Positions 8,892 to 18,428 are shown, counted from the stretch's first letter. The stretch: 64,000 nucleotides of DNA from an uncultured Acetatifactor sp. (GCA_934436245.1 CAKSAM010000004.1:62001-126000); one strand, 5' to 3'. The notes: a model not told the origin generated them from the letters alone. Numbers and translations are program-made.

Positions 8892-9497
8892 ATGATCATT
8901 AAGAATGTAAGCCTGGAAACTGTCTGTGGTATTACCAGTAAGCTTCCGGAAAATATACATCCAGAGGTGGCATTTGCAGGCAAGAGTAATGTGGGAAAAT
9001 CTTCCCTGATCAACGGACTGATGAACCGGAAGTCTTTAGCCAGGACCAGCTCCCAGCCCGGCAAGACGCAGACCATCAATTATTACAACATTAACGATGA
9101 AATTTACTTCGTGGATCTCCCCGGTTATGGCTATGCACAGGCAAATGAGAATGTGAAAGCAAAATGGGGTAAGATGATCGAAGATTATCTGCATAAATCC
9201 AAACAGTTAAAACTGGTGTTTCTACTGATCGATATACGACATGCTCCGTCAGAAAATGACAGGATCATGTATGACTGGATCCGCCGCAACGGCTATGATC
9301 CTATCATCATTGCCACGAAACTGGACAAGATCAACCGCAGCCAGATCCAGAAACAGATAAAGCTGATCCGTACCACCCTGCAGGCAGGGGCAGATACACA
9401 GATTGTTCCTTATTCCGCCCAGACAAAGCAGGGCAGGGAAGAAATCTATGAGATCCTGGACGGAGTGCTGGCAACAGAGAATCCTGCACAAGAATAG
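8892..9497 (+). CDS. engB: Ribosome biogenesis GTPase EngB/YsxC
   Basis: 201 residues with the TrmE-Era-EngA-YsxC GTPase motifs in order: G1 GKSNVGKSS, G3 DLPGYGYA, G4 TKLDK, and a SAQTKQG G5 region. It assists late assembly of the 50S subunit. The start at 8892 (MIIKNVSLE) was chosen because the conserved family N-terminus begins there and a purine-rich AAGGAAAAAGG lies upstream; the longer frame from 8835 adds 19 unconserved residues. About 70 nt downstream of clpX, probably co-transcribed. Confidence 0.95.
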   Translation: MIIKNVSLETVCGITSKLPENIHPEVAFAGKSNVGKSSLINGLMNRKSLARTSSQPGKTQTINYYNINDEIYFVDLPGYGYAQANENVKAKWGKMIEDYLHKSKQLKLVFLLIDIRHAPSENDRIMYDWIRRNGYDPIIIATKLDKINRSQIQKQIKLIRTTLQAGADTQIVPYSAQTKQGREEIYEILDGVLATENPAQE

Positions 9498-9552
9498 ACA
9501 GCAGGAAGGATGAATGAGTGTAAAAGCAGAATGCGAGAGAGTGTGAGAGCAT

Positions 9553-10779
9553 ATGAAGAAATATTGTAAAGCCTTAGTGAATCTGGGTGTGGCATTTATT
9601 ATATTGCTGTTGATCGTTTTCCTGGTGCCGAAGCTGTTAGTATTTTTTGCGCCGTTTGTGGCAGGCTGGATCATTGCGTTGATCGCCAGCCCCCTGGTGC
9701 GGTTTTTTGAGGAAAAGGTTAAGATCAAGAGAAAAGCAGGAAGCGCCGTTGTCATTGTAGCGGTGATCGCATTGGTGGTGTTGATCTTCTATCTGGTAGG
9801 CACGAAGCTCGTCGATGAGATCATGGGACTGGTTGGTGCTCTGCCGGATATCTGGAGCAGTGCGGAACATGATTTTGCAGATATCGGGCAGAATTTAAGT
9901 ATTATCTATAACCGTTTTCCGATGGACGTACAGCAGAGCATCATGGACGTGATCAATCAGATCGGAAGCTATGTTGGAAATCTGCTGGGTAAGATCGGCA
10001 CACCGACCATAAATGCAGTGGGCAATTTCGCAAAGCAGGTGCCCTCGATATTGATCGGGGTGATCATGGCATTGCTTTCTTCCTATTTCTTTGTAGCGGA
10101 GAGAGACCAGCTGGCGGCATGGTTCCGCAGACATACACCGGCGGAAATCCTGTCGTGGTATTACATGCTGAAGCGGGGGCTGGTCAAAGCAGTAGGCGGC
10201 TATCTGAAAGCGCAGCTGAAGATCGAGGTATGGATGTATCTGCTGCTGGTTATTGGATTTGCGATTTTACAGGTAGATTATGCCTTACTGATCGCATTAG
10301 GAATTGCCTTTCTGGATTTCCTTCCTTTCTTTGGAACCGGAACCGTCATGGTACCCTGGGCCATTATCAAGATCTTAAGCTCTGATTATAAAATGGCCAT
10401 AGGACTTTTGATCATCTGGGGCATCGGACAGCTGGCCCGTCAGCTGATCCAGCCGAAGATCGTGGGAGATTCCGTGGGAATGCCGCCCCTGCCGACCCTG
10501 TTCCTTCTGTACATAGGCTATAAGCTGGGCGGTGTTGTAGGAATGATCGTGGCAGTGCCGGTAGGACTGATTGCCCTGACCATGTATCAGGAGGGCGCTT
10601 TACAGACGACCAAGGACAGTGTGAGGATCCTGGTGGCAGGTATTAATCATTTCCGCAGACTGAAGCCGGAGGATATGGATGAGGTCCGTCAGATGCAGGA
10701 GAGAGACCGCAAACGAAGCGAGGAACTGACCAGACAGGCTCAGGCGGCTGCGGAACAACAGTCCGGAAAACAACCGTAG
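9553..10779 (+). CDS. ytvI: AI-2E/PerM family membrane protein, YtvI-like
   Basis: 408 residues with the COG0628 architecture. Two N-terminal helices (about residues 8-60) come first, then a long extracytoplasmic helical region (about 90-150). More helices follow, including the conserved DFLPFFGTGTVMVPWAI and PTLFLLYIGYKLGG segments. A Gln/Arg-rich cytosolic tail ends the protein. The family includes AI-2 exporters and the sporulation protein YtvI; in spore formers of this length the YtvI assignment is usual, but the role is inferred. It follows engB by about 55 nt. Confidence 0.8.
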   Translation: MKKYCKALVNLGVAFIILLLIVFLVPKLLVFFAPFVAGWIIALIASPLVRFFEEKVKIKRKAGSAVVIVAVIALVVLIFYLVGTKLVDEIMGLVGALPDIWSSAEHDFADIGQNLSIIYNRFPMDVQQSIMDVINQIGSYVGNLLGKIGTPTINAVGNFAKQVPSILIGVIMALLSSYFFVAERDQLAAWFRRHTPAEILSWYYMLKRGLVKAVGGYLKAQLKIEVWMYLLLVIGFAILQVDYALLIALGIAFLDFLPFFGTGTVMVPWAIIKILSSDYKMAIGLLIIWGIGQLARQLIQPKIVGDSVGMPPLPTLFLLYIGYKLGGVVGMIVAVPVGLIALTMYQEGALQTTKDSVRILVAGINHFRRLKPEDMDEVRQMQERDRKRSEELTRQAQAAAEQQSGKQP

Positions 10780-10822
10780 TAATCGTGGTACAAGAAAAAC
10801 AGAAAGAGATAATGAGTGCTAT

Positions 10823-11563
10823 ATGAGAAATATCCGACTGCGATTGCAGTATGAGGGAACCAGATATCAGGGGTGGCAGAAACAGACTTCCACCGATAAT
10901 ACGATCCAGGGGAAAATGGAAGCGCTTTTGTCCAAAATGTGCGGTGAACCCATAGAGATCGCTGCCAGCGGCAGAACGGATGCCGGGGTGCATGCCCTGG
11001 GGCAGGTGGCAAATTTCCATACGGAAACCGCCATGAGTACGGAAGAAATTCTGGCCTATTGCAATCGTTATCTGCCGGAGGATATTGCCGTGGTGGAGGT
11101 GTCAGAGGCGGCACCCAGATTCCACAGCAGACTAAATGCCACTGGGAAGCGTTACCGTTACCGCATCATCAACAATCAGATCCCGGATGTGTTCTGGAGA
11201 CGCTATGCGACAGAGGAACCGGAAATATTAGATTTGGATGCTATGCGAAAGGCGGCGGAGCTATTGCTTGGAGAGCACGATTTCAAGGCATTTACCTCTG
11301 CCAAAAAAAGTAAAAAATCCACCGTCCGCCGGATCGACGAGATCCGGATCGAACGGATAGAGAACCGTGTGGAGTTTGTATTTACCGGAAATGGATTTTT
11401 ACATCATATGATCCGTATTCTCATGGGAACTCTCCTCGAGGTCGGAAAGGGAATCCGGACACCGGAGAGCGTGACGGATGTACTGGAGTCCGGAGACAGA
11501 GCGAGGGCAGGAGCGTTAGTACCTGCCAAAGGACTGGTACTGGAAGAAGTTTTTTACACCTGA
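10823..11563 (+). CDS. truA: tRNA pseudouridine(38-40) synthase
   Basis: 246 residues, typical TruA length. The catalytic aspartate is in SGRTDAGVHALGQ (about residue 53). Other family landmarks are YEGTRYQGWQKQ near the N-terminus and FLHHMIRILMGTLLEVGKG near the C-terminus. It converts uridines 38-40 of the tRNA anticodon arm to pseudouridine. The ribosome site is weak, which fits translation coupled to the upstream membrane gene 43 nt away. Confidence 0.96.
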   Translation: MRNIRLRLQYEGTRYQGWQKQTSTDNTIQGKMEALLSKMCGEPIEIAASGRTDAGVHALGQVANFHTETAMSTEEILAYCNRYLPEDIAVVEVSEAAPRFHSRLNATGKRYRYRIINNQIPDVFWRRYATEEPEILDLDAMRKAAELLLGEHDFKAFTSAKKSKKSTVRRIDEIRIERIENRVEFVFTGNGFLHHMIRILMGTLLEVGKGIRTPESVTDVLESGDRARAGALVPAKGLVLEEVFYT

Positions 11564-11586
11564 AAATAAAAATACTGCAACTTTTT

Positions 11587-11625
11587 ACCCTGCAATTGCG
11601 TCTATGTAGTTGTAGGGTTTCGTTT
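11587..11625 (+). terminator. Probable terminator after truA
   Basis: CCCTGCAA pairs with TTGTAGGG (one mismatch) and is followed by TTTCGTTTT. A second inverted repeat, CGTTTTGC/GCAAAACG, lies just downstream (about 11620-11656). Confidence 0.55.
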
Positions 11626-11770
11626 TGCCATGAAATCGTAAATAAGAGCAAAACGAAATGTTTATAGAATTTTAATAATTATGTTGCAGAAAATATGCAT
11701 TGACAGGATACGATAACAGAGGATAAGGTAGAGGGGTCTTTTCCTATACGAAAGGTGGAAGGTGCGGATC

Positions 11771-12469
11771 ATGGAGAAAAAGGTGGCAGTATATAACAAT
11801 AATACAGGTGTGATAGAGACAATGAGTTCCCTTCTGGCAGGAGAAGATTTAAAAATGGTGGCAGTTACGGGCAGAGTGCAGCTGCAGGAGCTGCTGGATG
11901 CACAGGAGATACAGCTTCTGCTGCTGGATGCGGAGCTGGATGGGACTGGATGGGGAGAAGGTATTGAGATGATCCATGATATCCGGAACAGTACGACAAT
12001 CCCTATTATCATCATTTCCGCCCAGAGCGCAGAGACTGCCAAAATCATGGCACTCAATGCCGGAGCGGATGACTATGTGACCGTGGGCTACAATCCGTTG
12101 GAGCTGTTAGCCAGAGTGAAGTCCCAGCTTCGCAGATATACGCAGTTAGTGAATTTGTGTGAGAACATCGACAAGATCTACCGGGTGGACGGACTGGAGA
12201 TCAACGACCGGAACCGCACGGTGTCGGTAGACGGCCGGGAAGTAAAGATGACTCCCATTGAATATAAGATCTTACGCCTGCTGGTGCAGGAGCGTGGTAA
12301 GGTACTGTCCATCAGCCAGATCTATGAATCCATCTGGCACATGCAGGCCATCGGTGCGGACAATACCATTGCGGTGCATATCCGCCACATCCGGGAGAAG
12401 ATTGAGAGTAACCCCAAGGAGCCCAGATACCTGAAGGTGGTATGGGGAACCGGTTATAAAGTAGGGTGA
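11771..12469 (+). CDS. OmpR/PhoB-family response regulator with degenerate receiver
   Basis: 232 residues: an N-terminal receiver (about 1-120) and a C-terminal winged-helix DNA-binding domain (MTPIEYKILRLLVQERGKVLS, then AVHIRHIREKIE and the WGTGYK end). The phospho-acceptor Asp seems present in LLLLDAELDG. However, the acidic pair that binds Mg2+ reads YNNN, and the conserved switch Lys (usually TKPF) reads TVGYNP. The receiver therefore probably works without normal phosphorylation. No histidine kinase is adjacent. The start at ATG 11771 follows GGTGGAAGG; a GTG at 11762 is an alternative. Confidence 0.88.
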   Translation: MEKKVAVYNNNTGVIETMSSLLAGEDLKMVAVTGRVQLQELLDAQEIQLLLLDAELDGTGWGEGIEMIHDIRNSTTIPIIIISAQSAETAKIMALNAGADDYVTVGYNPLELLARVKSQLRRYTQLVNLCENIDKIYRVDGLEINDRNRTVSVDGREVKMTPIEYKILRLLVQERGKVLSISQIYESIWHMQAIGADNTIAVHIRHIREKIESNPKEPRYLKVVWGTGYKVG

Positions 12470-12486
12470 GAAAAATGCCAATAAGT

Positions 12487-12516
12487 GTGTCCTCTGCATC
12501 AGCAGGGGACATTTTT
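12487..12516 (+). terminator. Rho-independent terminator after the response regulator
   Basis: TGTCC-t-CTGC pairs with GCAG-g-GGACA around ATCA, followed by TTTTT. Confidence 0.85.
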
Positions 12517-12624
12517 CGTCGAAGTTTGTCAAAGTTTGACAGGATGACTATTTACTTCAGTACTTTTGTAGGACATGCCAGAGTAGCTGCTACAGAAATT
12601 TTTCATGATTTTGTGGAATTGAGA

Positions 12625-12653
12625 TTGACAAAATAATTCAAACATATTATTGT
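12625..12653 (+). promoter_or_regulatory. Sigma-A promoter for the TraX-like gene
   Basis: Perfect TTGACA (12625-12630), a 17-bp spacer and TATTGT (12648-12653), in an AT-rich stretch 36 nt before the ATG. Confidence 0.65.
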
Positions 12654-12688
12654 ATTAATTAAATAATACAAACAATAAGGAATAGAAT

Positions 12689-13510
12689 ATGGGAATGCAG
12701 ATGGAAGAAGTACAGAAAAAAAGAGGAATTAGCAGCGCAGTGCTTAAAAACGTGGCGGTGATAACCATGCTGATCGACCATATCGGAGCGGTGATCATAG
12801 CACGGTTACTGATCAGCAATGGTTTTTATGCAGCTATGGTGAATCAAGAGTCGTACGTGGTCTGGATGAAGCAGAACAGTATCCTATATGGAAGCTACAT
12901 GGCGATGCGTGTGGTGGGAAGACTGGCGTTCCCTATTTACTGTTTTTTATTGGTGGAAGGTTTTCAAAAAACACATGACGTAAAAAAATATCTGGGGAGA
13001 ATGTTTCTGTTTGCATTGCTGTCAGAGATCCCGTTTGATCTGGCACTTAGCGGCAGAGCCTGGAACATGGAATATCAGAACGTATTCTTTACCCTGTTGA
13101 TCGGTCTTGCGGTGATTGCAGCGCTTCGGATGGCAGAACAATATTTTGTGGGATCCGGAAAAGGGAAAAAACTACTCCGCATCCTTTTATATGCCTGCAT
13201 TATTGCAGCAGGCTGTGTGGCAGCTTTTATCTTTAAGACAGATTATAGTTTTAAAGGTGTTATGGCTATTGTAGTACTCTATTTGTTCCGTAATCGTAAG
13301 AATGCACAGATCTGGGCAGGGGTGATCATATTCCTGTTAATGGATGGGTTGGAAATGATCGCTGCGCTTTCCTTTATTTTGATCAGGTTTTACAACGGAA
13401 CCAGAGGAAGACAGAATAAATACTTCTTTTATTTTTTCTACCCGGTACATTTATTGATTTTGTGGCTGATCTGTGTGGCAATAGGAATTGCAGGAATTCC
13501 GGCTGTCTGA
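12689..13510 (+). CDS. TraX family membrane protein
   Basis: 273 residues with about seven hydrophobic segments. The TraX pattern is clear: LKNVAVITMLIDHIGAVI at the N-terminus, RVVGRLAFPIYCFLLVEGF, then a short loop and FALLSEIPFDLAL. TraX proteins acetylate F-pilin in enterobacteria, but chromosomal Firmicutes homologues of this size belong to an acyltransferase-like membrane family of unknown substrate. It is followed by an ABC exporter pair in the same direction, with no clear functional tie. Confidence 0.8.
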   Translation: MGMQMEEVQKKRGISSAVLKNVAVITMLIDHIGAVIIARLLISNGFYAAMVNQESYVVWMKQNSILYGSYMAMRVVGRLAFPIYCFLLVEGFQKTHDVKKYLGRMFLFALLSEIPFDLALSGRAWNMEYQNVFFTLLIGLAVIAALRMAEQYFVGSGKGKKLLRILLYACIIAAGCVAAFIFKTDYSFKGVMAIVVLYLFRNRKNAQIWAGVIIFLLMDGLEMIAALSFILIRFYNGTRGRQNKYFFYFFYPVHLLILWLICVAIGIAGIPAV

Positions 13511-13562
13511 CCGGAAAAACGACAGATGAGAGCAGAAGTATGGAAGGCAGGGGAGAATTGAT

Positions 13563-14381
13563 ATGGAAAATGACAATTTGGCAGTAAACGACAGAGAAGA
13601 GCTTATTCAGGTGAGTGAGATCACGAAGACATATCATTTGTCGGCAAAACAGCGCAAACTGGAACATAGTGATGCAAAAGTAAAAACAGCAGTAGACGGC
13701 GTGAGTTTTGCCGTAAAGCGAGGAGAAGTGTTTGGCCTGTTAGGACCTAACGGAGCCGGAAAGACCACCACACTTCGAATTCTGTCAACATTGCTTAAAC
13801 CGGACAGTGGAGATGCAATGCTTGATGGCAGCAGTATTGTGAAGCAGCCGGAGAAAGTGCGCCAAAAAATAGGATTTCTTACCAGCGAACTGAAACTGGA
13901 GGATTTTTTTACTCCGGATTATTTGTTTGATTTTTTCTCAGAATTGTACGGAATCCCGGCAGATAAACGGAACGCACGGAAAAACATGTTGTTTGAGAGG
14001 TTTGGTATCCAGGAGTTTGCACAGGTGAGGATCAAGGAGCTGTCCACGGGAATGAAGCAGAAAGTATCACTGGTGATTGCGTTGGTGCATGACCCGGAGA
14101 TTATTATTTTCGATGAACCTACGAATGGACTGGATATTCTGACCGCAAAAGTGGTAACAGATTTTCTCATGGATCTGAAACAACAGGGAAAAACCATTCT
14201 GGTGTCTACACATATCTTCAGCCTGGTAGAGAAAATCTGCGACAGAGTGGGAATCATCATTAACGGTCATATGGTGGTACGCGATGAACTGCAGATGCTT
14301 TGCGGAGAGAAAAGTCTGGAAGAACGTTTCTTTGAGATTTACGAGACTGTGGACGGGGAGGGTGGCAATCATGACAAATAA
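13563..14381 (+). CDS. natA: ABC exporter ATP-binding protein, NatA-like
   Basis: 272 residues. Walker A is GPNGAGKTTT, the Q-loop region is IGFLTSELKLEDFFTPDYL, the signature is LSTGMKQKVSL, Walker B is IIIFDEPT, and the switch is VSTH. The wording LRILSTLLKPDSGDAMLDG and ELSTGMKQ are typical of NatA (sodium export) ATPases. An N-terminal extension of about 35 residues precedes the core. Its 3' end overlaps the permease gene by 11 nt, so the two are coupled. The sodium substrate is a family-level guess. Confidence 0.88.
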   Translation: MENDNLAVNDREELIQVSEITKTYHLSAKQRKLEHSDAKVKTAVDGVSFAVKRGEVFGLLGPNGAGKTTTLRILSTLLKPDSGDAMLDGSSIVKQPEKVRQKIGFLTSELKLEDFFTPDYLFDFFSELYGIPADKRNARKNMLFERFGIQEFAQVRIKELSTGMKQKVSLVIALVHDPEIIIFDEPTNGLDILTAKVVTDFLMDLKQQGKTILVSTHIFSLVEKICDRVGIIINGHMVVRDELQMLCGEKSLEERFFEIYETVDGEGGNHDK

Positions 14382-15552
14382 TACGATCACAGTAATGAAA
14401 AAAGAGCTTGCGAGATTTTTTGGCGACAAGAGACTAGTGATCACGACGCTGTTTCTACCGGGATTTATGATTTATCTGGTGTATAGTTTTCTGGGCAATG
14501 CCATGATGAAGAGAATGCTTCCGGAAGAAACTTACGTGGCTAAGGCTTATGTGGTTGATATGCCGGAATCTCTGACAGAAGAATTGAGAGCATTGCGAGT
14601 AGACTGGCAGCAGGCGGACAGAGAGCAGTTAACAGAAATAAAGAGGGAGATTCAGGAGAAAGAAGCAGATGGACTGGTAGTTTTTCCGAAGAATTTTGAC
14701 GGGGCGGTTGCAGATTATCAGGTGAGCAGCGGACAACCGGCACCGAATGTGGAAATTTATTATAATTCGACAGAGACGGAGTCTTCCAGCTTTTACAATG
14801 AGATATCGGAAATTTTAGAAAACTATGAGACTTCTCTTGCAAATAAACTGGATATTAATGCAGGGGACTCTGTGTATTATGATTGTGCAAGCAGCAAAGA
14901 TGCCACGGGACAGATATTTTCAATGATGATGCCGATGCTTCTGATGATGTTTCTGTACAGTGGCTGTATGGCTGTGGCACCGGAATCCATTGCGGGAGAA
15001 AAAGAAAGGGGAACAATCGCAACCTTACTGGTAACACCAATTAAGAGATGTTCACTGGCTTTGGGAAAAGTGTTTTCCCTTAGTATTATTGCCCTGCTGG
15101 CAGGGTGCTCCAGCTTTATCGGAATCTTTGCCGCTTTACCTAAAATGTTGGGCGGAGAATTGACAGGAGTGGACTCTACGGTATATGTGCCTACGGATTA
15201 TGCGATGCTGTTGCTGGTGATTTTGTCAACCGTGATGATACTGGTCTCCATAATCGCTTTGATTTCTGCATTTGCAAAAAGTGTCAAAGAAGCGGCTGCC
15301 ACGGTATCACCATTGATGATCGTAGTGACTTTTATCTCTTTGAGTCCGATGCTTAGCCAGGACAAGACAATACCGATGTACCGCTGTCTGATTCCAATCT
15401 ATAACAGTGTGCAATGTATGAACGGTATTTTCTCCTTTACTTATCAGCCCGTGGAAATCCTGATCACAGTGGTGGTGAATCTGTGTGTGGCAGGTGTTCT
15501 GGTATTCGGACTGACCAGAGCATTTAGAAGCGAGAGAGTAATGTTCCGCTGA
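14371..15552 (+). CDS. natB: ABC-2 type permease, NatB-like
   Basis: 393 residues. It has an N-terminal helix (FLPGFMIYLVYSFLGNAM), an extracytoplasmic domain of about 150 residues, then a block of five or six helices. These include the conserved MMPMLLMMFLYSGCMAVAPESIAGEKERGTIATLLVTPI stretch, given here in words as the ABC-2 'EKERGT' signature at about residue 215. The start at 14371 was chosen because GGAGGGTGG lies just upstream and the upstream in-frame residues fall inside natA. It forms the membrane half of the exporter with the upstream ATPase. Confidence 0.85.
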   Translation: MTNNTITVMKKELARFFGDKRLVITTLFLPGFMIYLVYSFLGNAMMKRMLPEETYVAKAYVVDMPESLTEELRALRVDWQQADREQLTEIKREIQEKEADGLVVFPKNFDGAVADYQVSSGQPAPNVEIYYNSTETESSSFYNEISEILENYETSLANKLDINAGDSVYYDCASSKDATGQIFSMMMPMLLMMFLYSGCMAVAPESIAGEKERGTIATLLVTPIKRCSLALGKVFSLSIIALLAGCSSFIGIFAALPKMLGGELTGVDSTVYVPTDYAMLLLVILSTVMILVSIIALISAFAKSVKEAAATVSPLMIVVTFISLSPMLSQDKTIPMYRCLIPIYNSVQCMNGIFSFTYQPVEILITVVVNLCVAGVLVFGLTRAFRSERVMFR

Positions 15553-15575
15553 TGTGAATGTCTGGGTGGGGAATG

Positions 15576-15655
15576 AACAGTTATAAGGGTGAAAGTGTAT
15601 AATAATTGACGACAAGGCAGTTAGCGTGTAAAATAATAACTATTCAGGGCAAGAA
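15576..15655 (+). repeat. Relic of the dispersed inverted-repeat element carrying a promoter
   Basis: TGAACAGTTAT (about 15579) and ATAACTATTCA (about 15636) form an imperfect inverted pair, matching the ends of the elements at 2370 and 41624 without the inner hairpins. TTGACG (15606-15611), a 17-bp spacer and TAAAAT (15629-15634) lie inside it and could drive the GH105 gene. Confidence 0.45.
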
Positions 15656-15718
15656 GAAGCACCTTAACGGTGGGTTTGCGAAGGATGTCCTGAAGAGAGA
15701 AAACGGAGGAACTTTTAC

Positions 15719-16861
15719 ATGCAACTGCCTATTTTTGAAAAATACATTGATGAACTGATCGAGAAGAGCACTCTGGATGTTCCCGCATGGAACATTGAGA
15801 AGGCGAGAGAGGGGAAAGCTGCCGGCTGGAATTACATTGACGGCTGCATGATCCTGGCACTTTTGGAGATCTATAGCGCTACCGGAGAGAAGAAGTATTA
15901 CGAATTCGCAGATGCATTTATTGACCACAGAGTACAGGAAGACGGTACGATTACGAAGTATTCCGTGGAAGAATATAATATTGACAATGTCAATGCAGGC
16001 AAGACCCTGTTCGCATTGTATGCCTTAAACGGCAAGGAAAAATACCGTAAGGCGATCGACCTGATCTACAGTCAGGTGGAGAACCAGCCCCGTACCGAGG
16101 AGGGCAACTTCTGGCACAAGAAGATCTACCCCAATCAGGTATGGCTGGACGGCATGTATATGGGACAGCCCTTTTACATGGAGTATGAGACCAAATTCGA
16201 TGACAAGAAGCACTATGATGATATTTTCCATCAGTTTGCCAATGTCGTAAAATACATGAGAGATCCTGAGACCGGATTATACTATCACGGTTATGACGCT
16301 TCAAAGAAAGCTTTCTGGTGTGACAAGGAGACCGGACTGTCACAGAATTTCTGGCTGAGAGCTCTGGGCTGGTATTCCATGGCACTTTTGGATACCCTGA
16401 GCAAATGTGAGCCCGGAGAAGAGTACAAGGCAGAGTATGACAATCTGAAGAAGGTATTCGTGGATCTGATCGATTCCATGTTAAAATTCCAGGATGAGAG
16501 CGGTATGTGGTACCAGCTTCCCGCACTGGGCGGCAGGGAGCCGAACTACTTAGAGACCAGCGGAAGTGCGATCATGGCTTACTCCCTGCTGAAGGGCGTG
16601 AGACTCGGATTTTTACCGGAGTCTTACAGAGCCTATGGCTTAAAGGCATTCCAGGGTATCTGTGACCGCTATCTGAAGGAGAAGGACGGACATTTAAGCC
16701 TCGGCGGTATCTGCCTCGTAGCAGGACTGGGACCGGAGGATAACCGCCGCCGTGACGGCAGCTTTGAATACTATATGTCAGAGCCCATCGTGGAAGACGA
16801 TGCCAAGGGTGTGGGACCGTTATTATTAGCCTATACCGAGATGAGGAGACTGGACGATTAA
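15719..16861 (+). CDS. GH105 unsaturated rhamnogalacturonyl hydrolase
   Basis: 380 residues, an (alpha/alpha)6-barrel protein of glycoside hydrolase family 105 (YteR/YesR type). Landmarks are VPAWNIEKAREGKAAGWNYIDGC near the N-terminus (shown only as the WNYIDG motif region), VWLDGMYMGQPF containing the likely catalytic Asp, and FWLRALGWYSMAL. It removes the unsaturated galacturonic acid left by rhamnogalacturonan lyases. No signal peptide is seen, so it acts on imported disaccharides in the cytoplasm. No other pectin gene is adjacent. The ATG at 15719 follows GGAGG. The gene ends directly against the next ATG. Confidence 0.9.
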   Translation: MQLPIFEKYIDELIEKSTLDVPAWNIEKAREGKAAGWNYIDGCMILALLEIYSATGEKKYYEFADAFIDHRVQEDGTITKYSVEEYNIDNVNAGKTLFALYALNGKEKYRKAIDLIYSQVENQPRTEEGNFWHKKIYPNQVWLDGMYMGQPFYMEYETKFDDKKHYDDIFHQFANVVKYMRDPETGLYYHGYDASKKAFWCDKETGLSQNFWLRALGWYSMALLDTLSKCEPGEEYKAEYDNLKKVFVDLIDSMLKFQDESGMWYQLPALGGREPNYLETSGSAIMAYSLLKGVRLGFLPESYRAYGLKAFQGICDRYLKEKDGHLSLGGICLVAGLGPEDNRRRDGSFEYYMSEPIVEDDAKGVGPLLLAYTEMRRLDD

Positions 16862-18196
16862 ATGAAGTCAGGCGGAAGTATGAAGAACGATAACAGAAAT
16901 GACAGAAGAACGTCCGGGGCTGTGACTGGGACAGGGAAGACCAAAGTGACGGGAAAAATCAATGCGGCGGGAACACCCAGAATGACGGCAGGCAAGGAAA
17001 AACGGACACCCGTAGGACAGGGACGGGAAAAGACGATCGTGAAAAATAAGAGCGGCATCTGCCCGGTAGCCGACAAGTGTGGTGGCTGCAGCTGGATCAA
17101 CCAGCCGTATGCGGAACAGCTGAAAAAGAAAGAAAAGCAATTAGGGGAGCTGCTGGCTCCCTTTTGCAAAATAGAGGGCGTGATACCCATGGAGCATCCG
17201 GAGCATTACCGGAACAAGGTACACGCGGTATTCGGCGAGAATCGTTATCATGATGCCATTTCCGGCATCTATGAGCAGAAGAGCCACAGGATCGTTCCTG
17301 TGGACAGCTGTCTGATCGAGAATGCCAAAGCGGATGAGATCATTGTATCTATCCGTGGACTATTGAAGTCATTCCATATCCGTCCCTACAATGAGGATAC
17401 CGGCTACGGATTGCTGCGCCATGTCCTGATCCGCACCGGACATGTCACCGGCCAGATCATGGTGGTACTGGTGCTGGCTTCCCCAATCCTGCCCTCCAAG
17501 AATAATTTTGTGAAGGCACTGCTGAAGCTTCACCCGGAGATCACTACCGTGGTCATCAATGTTAACAATCGAAATACCAGCATGGTACTTGGCGACAAGG
17601 AGCATGTGATCTACGGCAAAGGATACATCGAGGATGAACTGTGCGGAAAGAGATTCCGTATTTCTCCTAAATCCTTCTATCAGGTGAATCCGGTACAGAC
17701 CGAGATTCTCTATGGGAAAGCTTTGGAGTATGCCGGACTCACCGGCAAAGAGACTGTGGTGGATGCCTACTGCGGAACCGGAACTATCGGCATGATCGCC
17801 AGCGACAAGGCCGGCAAGGTCATCGGTGTGGAGTTAAATGCCGATGCTGTCCGAGATGCCCACAACAATGCCAAGGCGAACCAGATCCGCAACATCCAGT
17901 TCTACCAGAACGACGCCGGAAAATTCCTCGTGGAGATGGCTGGACAGGGCGCTAAAGTAGATGTCGTTCTGATGGATCCTCCCAGAAGCGGCAGCACCGA
18001 AGAATTCATGAGCTCCGTAGTCCAGATTGGTCCCAAACGAATCGTCTACGTCTCCTGCAATCCCGAGACACTGGTCAGGGACCTGAAGTACTTTAAGAAG
18101 AAGGGTTACCGCGTGGCGAAGGGCGTGGGCGTGGATATGTTCCCGTTCACCGAGAGTCTGGAAGCCGTCACCCTGCTGGTCCGACAGAAGAAGTAA
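16862..18196 (+). CDS. rlmD: 23S rRNA (uracil-5-)-methyltransferase, RumA/TrmA family
   Basis: 444 residues from the first ATG; a second start at 16880 is equally plausible. A basic, low-complexity N-terminal tail of about 60 residues precedes the Fe-S cysteines (CPVADKCGGCSW). A methyltransferase domain follows with DAYCGTGTIGMIA (SAM site), DPPRSG, and the catalytic cysteine in VYVSCNPETLVRDL. Family members methylate U747 or U1939 of 23S rRNA with SAM. The TRAM domain is not obvious, and the exact target base is not predictable. The start abuts the GH105 stop. Confidence 0.92.
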   Translation: MKSGGSMKNDNRNDRRTSGAVTGTGKTKVTGKINAAGTPRMTAGKEKRTPVGQGREKTIVKNKSGICPVADKCGGCSWINQPYAEQLKKKEKQLGELLAPFCKIEGVIPMEHPEHYRNKVHAVFGENRYHDAISGIYEQKSHRIVPVDSCLIENAKADEIIVSIRGLLKSFHIRPYNEDTGYGLLRHVLIRTGHVTGQIMVVLVLASPILPSKNNFVKALLKLHPEITTVVINVNNRNTSMVLGDKEHVIYGKGYIEDELCGKRFRISPKSFYQVNPVQTEILYGKALEYAGLTGKETVVDAYCGTGTIGMIASDKAGKVIGVELNADAVRDAHNNAKANQIRNIQFYQNDAGKFLVEMAGQGAKVDVVLMDPPRSGSTEEFMSSVVQIGPKRIVYVSCNPETLVRDLKYFKKKGYRVAKGVGVDMFPFTESLEAVTLLVRQKK

Positions 18197-18354
18197 CCGA
18201 AGAGCCAGTTATATTTGCGTACTTGGTGTTTATTGCCTGGGTAAGCTTTTTTTACTTTCTACTGATAATATTTCGGTATGCCGATATAACAGATAGAGAG
18301 GAGGAAGCGTAACAAAAGGATTATATTGTCAGCGACAATTTAGAAAAATAAATA

Positions 18355-18415
18355 TTGACATATATAGATAGCCGATATATATTATAGACAACAATATATA
18401 TCGGCTATCTATATA
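18355..18415 (+). promoter_or_regulatory. padR promoter inside a 23-bp perfect inverted repeat
   Basis: TTGACA (18355-18360), a 17-bp spacer and TATATT (18378-18383). The left arm 18361-18383 is the exact reverse complement of 18393-18415, with a 9-nt centre. The left arm covers the spacer and -10 box, and the right arm covers the start point and ends at the AGGAGG of the PadR gene. This is the layout expected of an autoregulatory PadR operator. The rest of 18197-18354 holds no clear feature. Confidence 0.8.
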
Positions 18416-18428
18416 AGGAGGACAAAAA

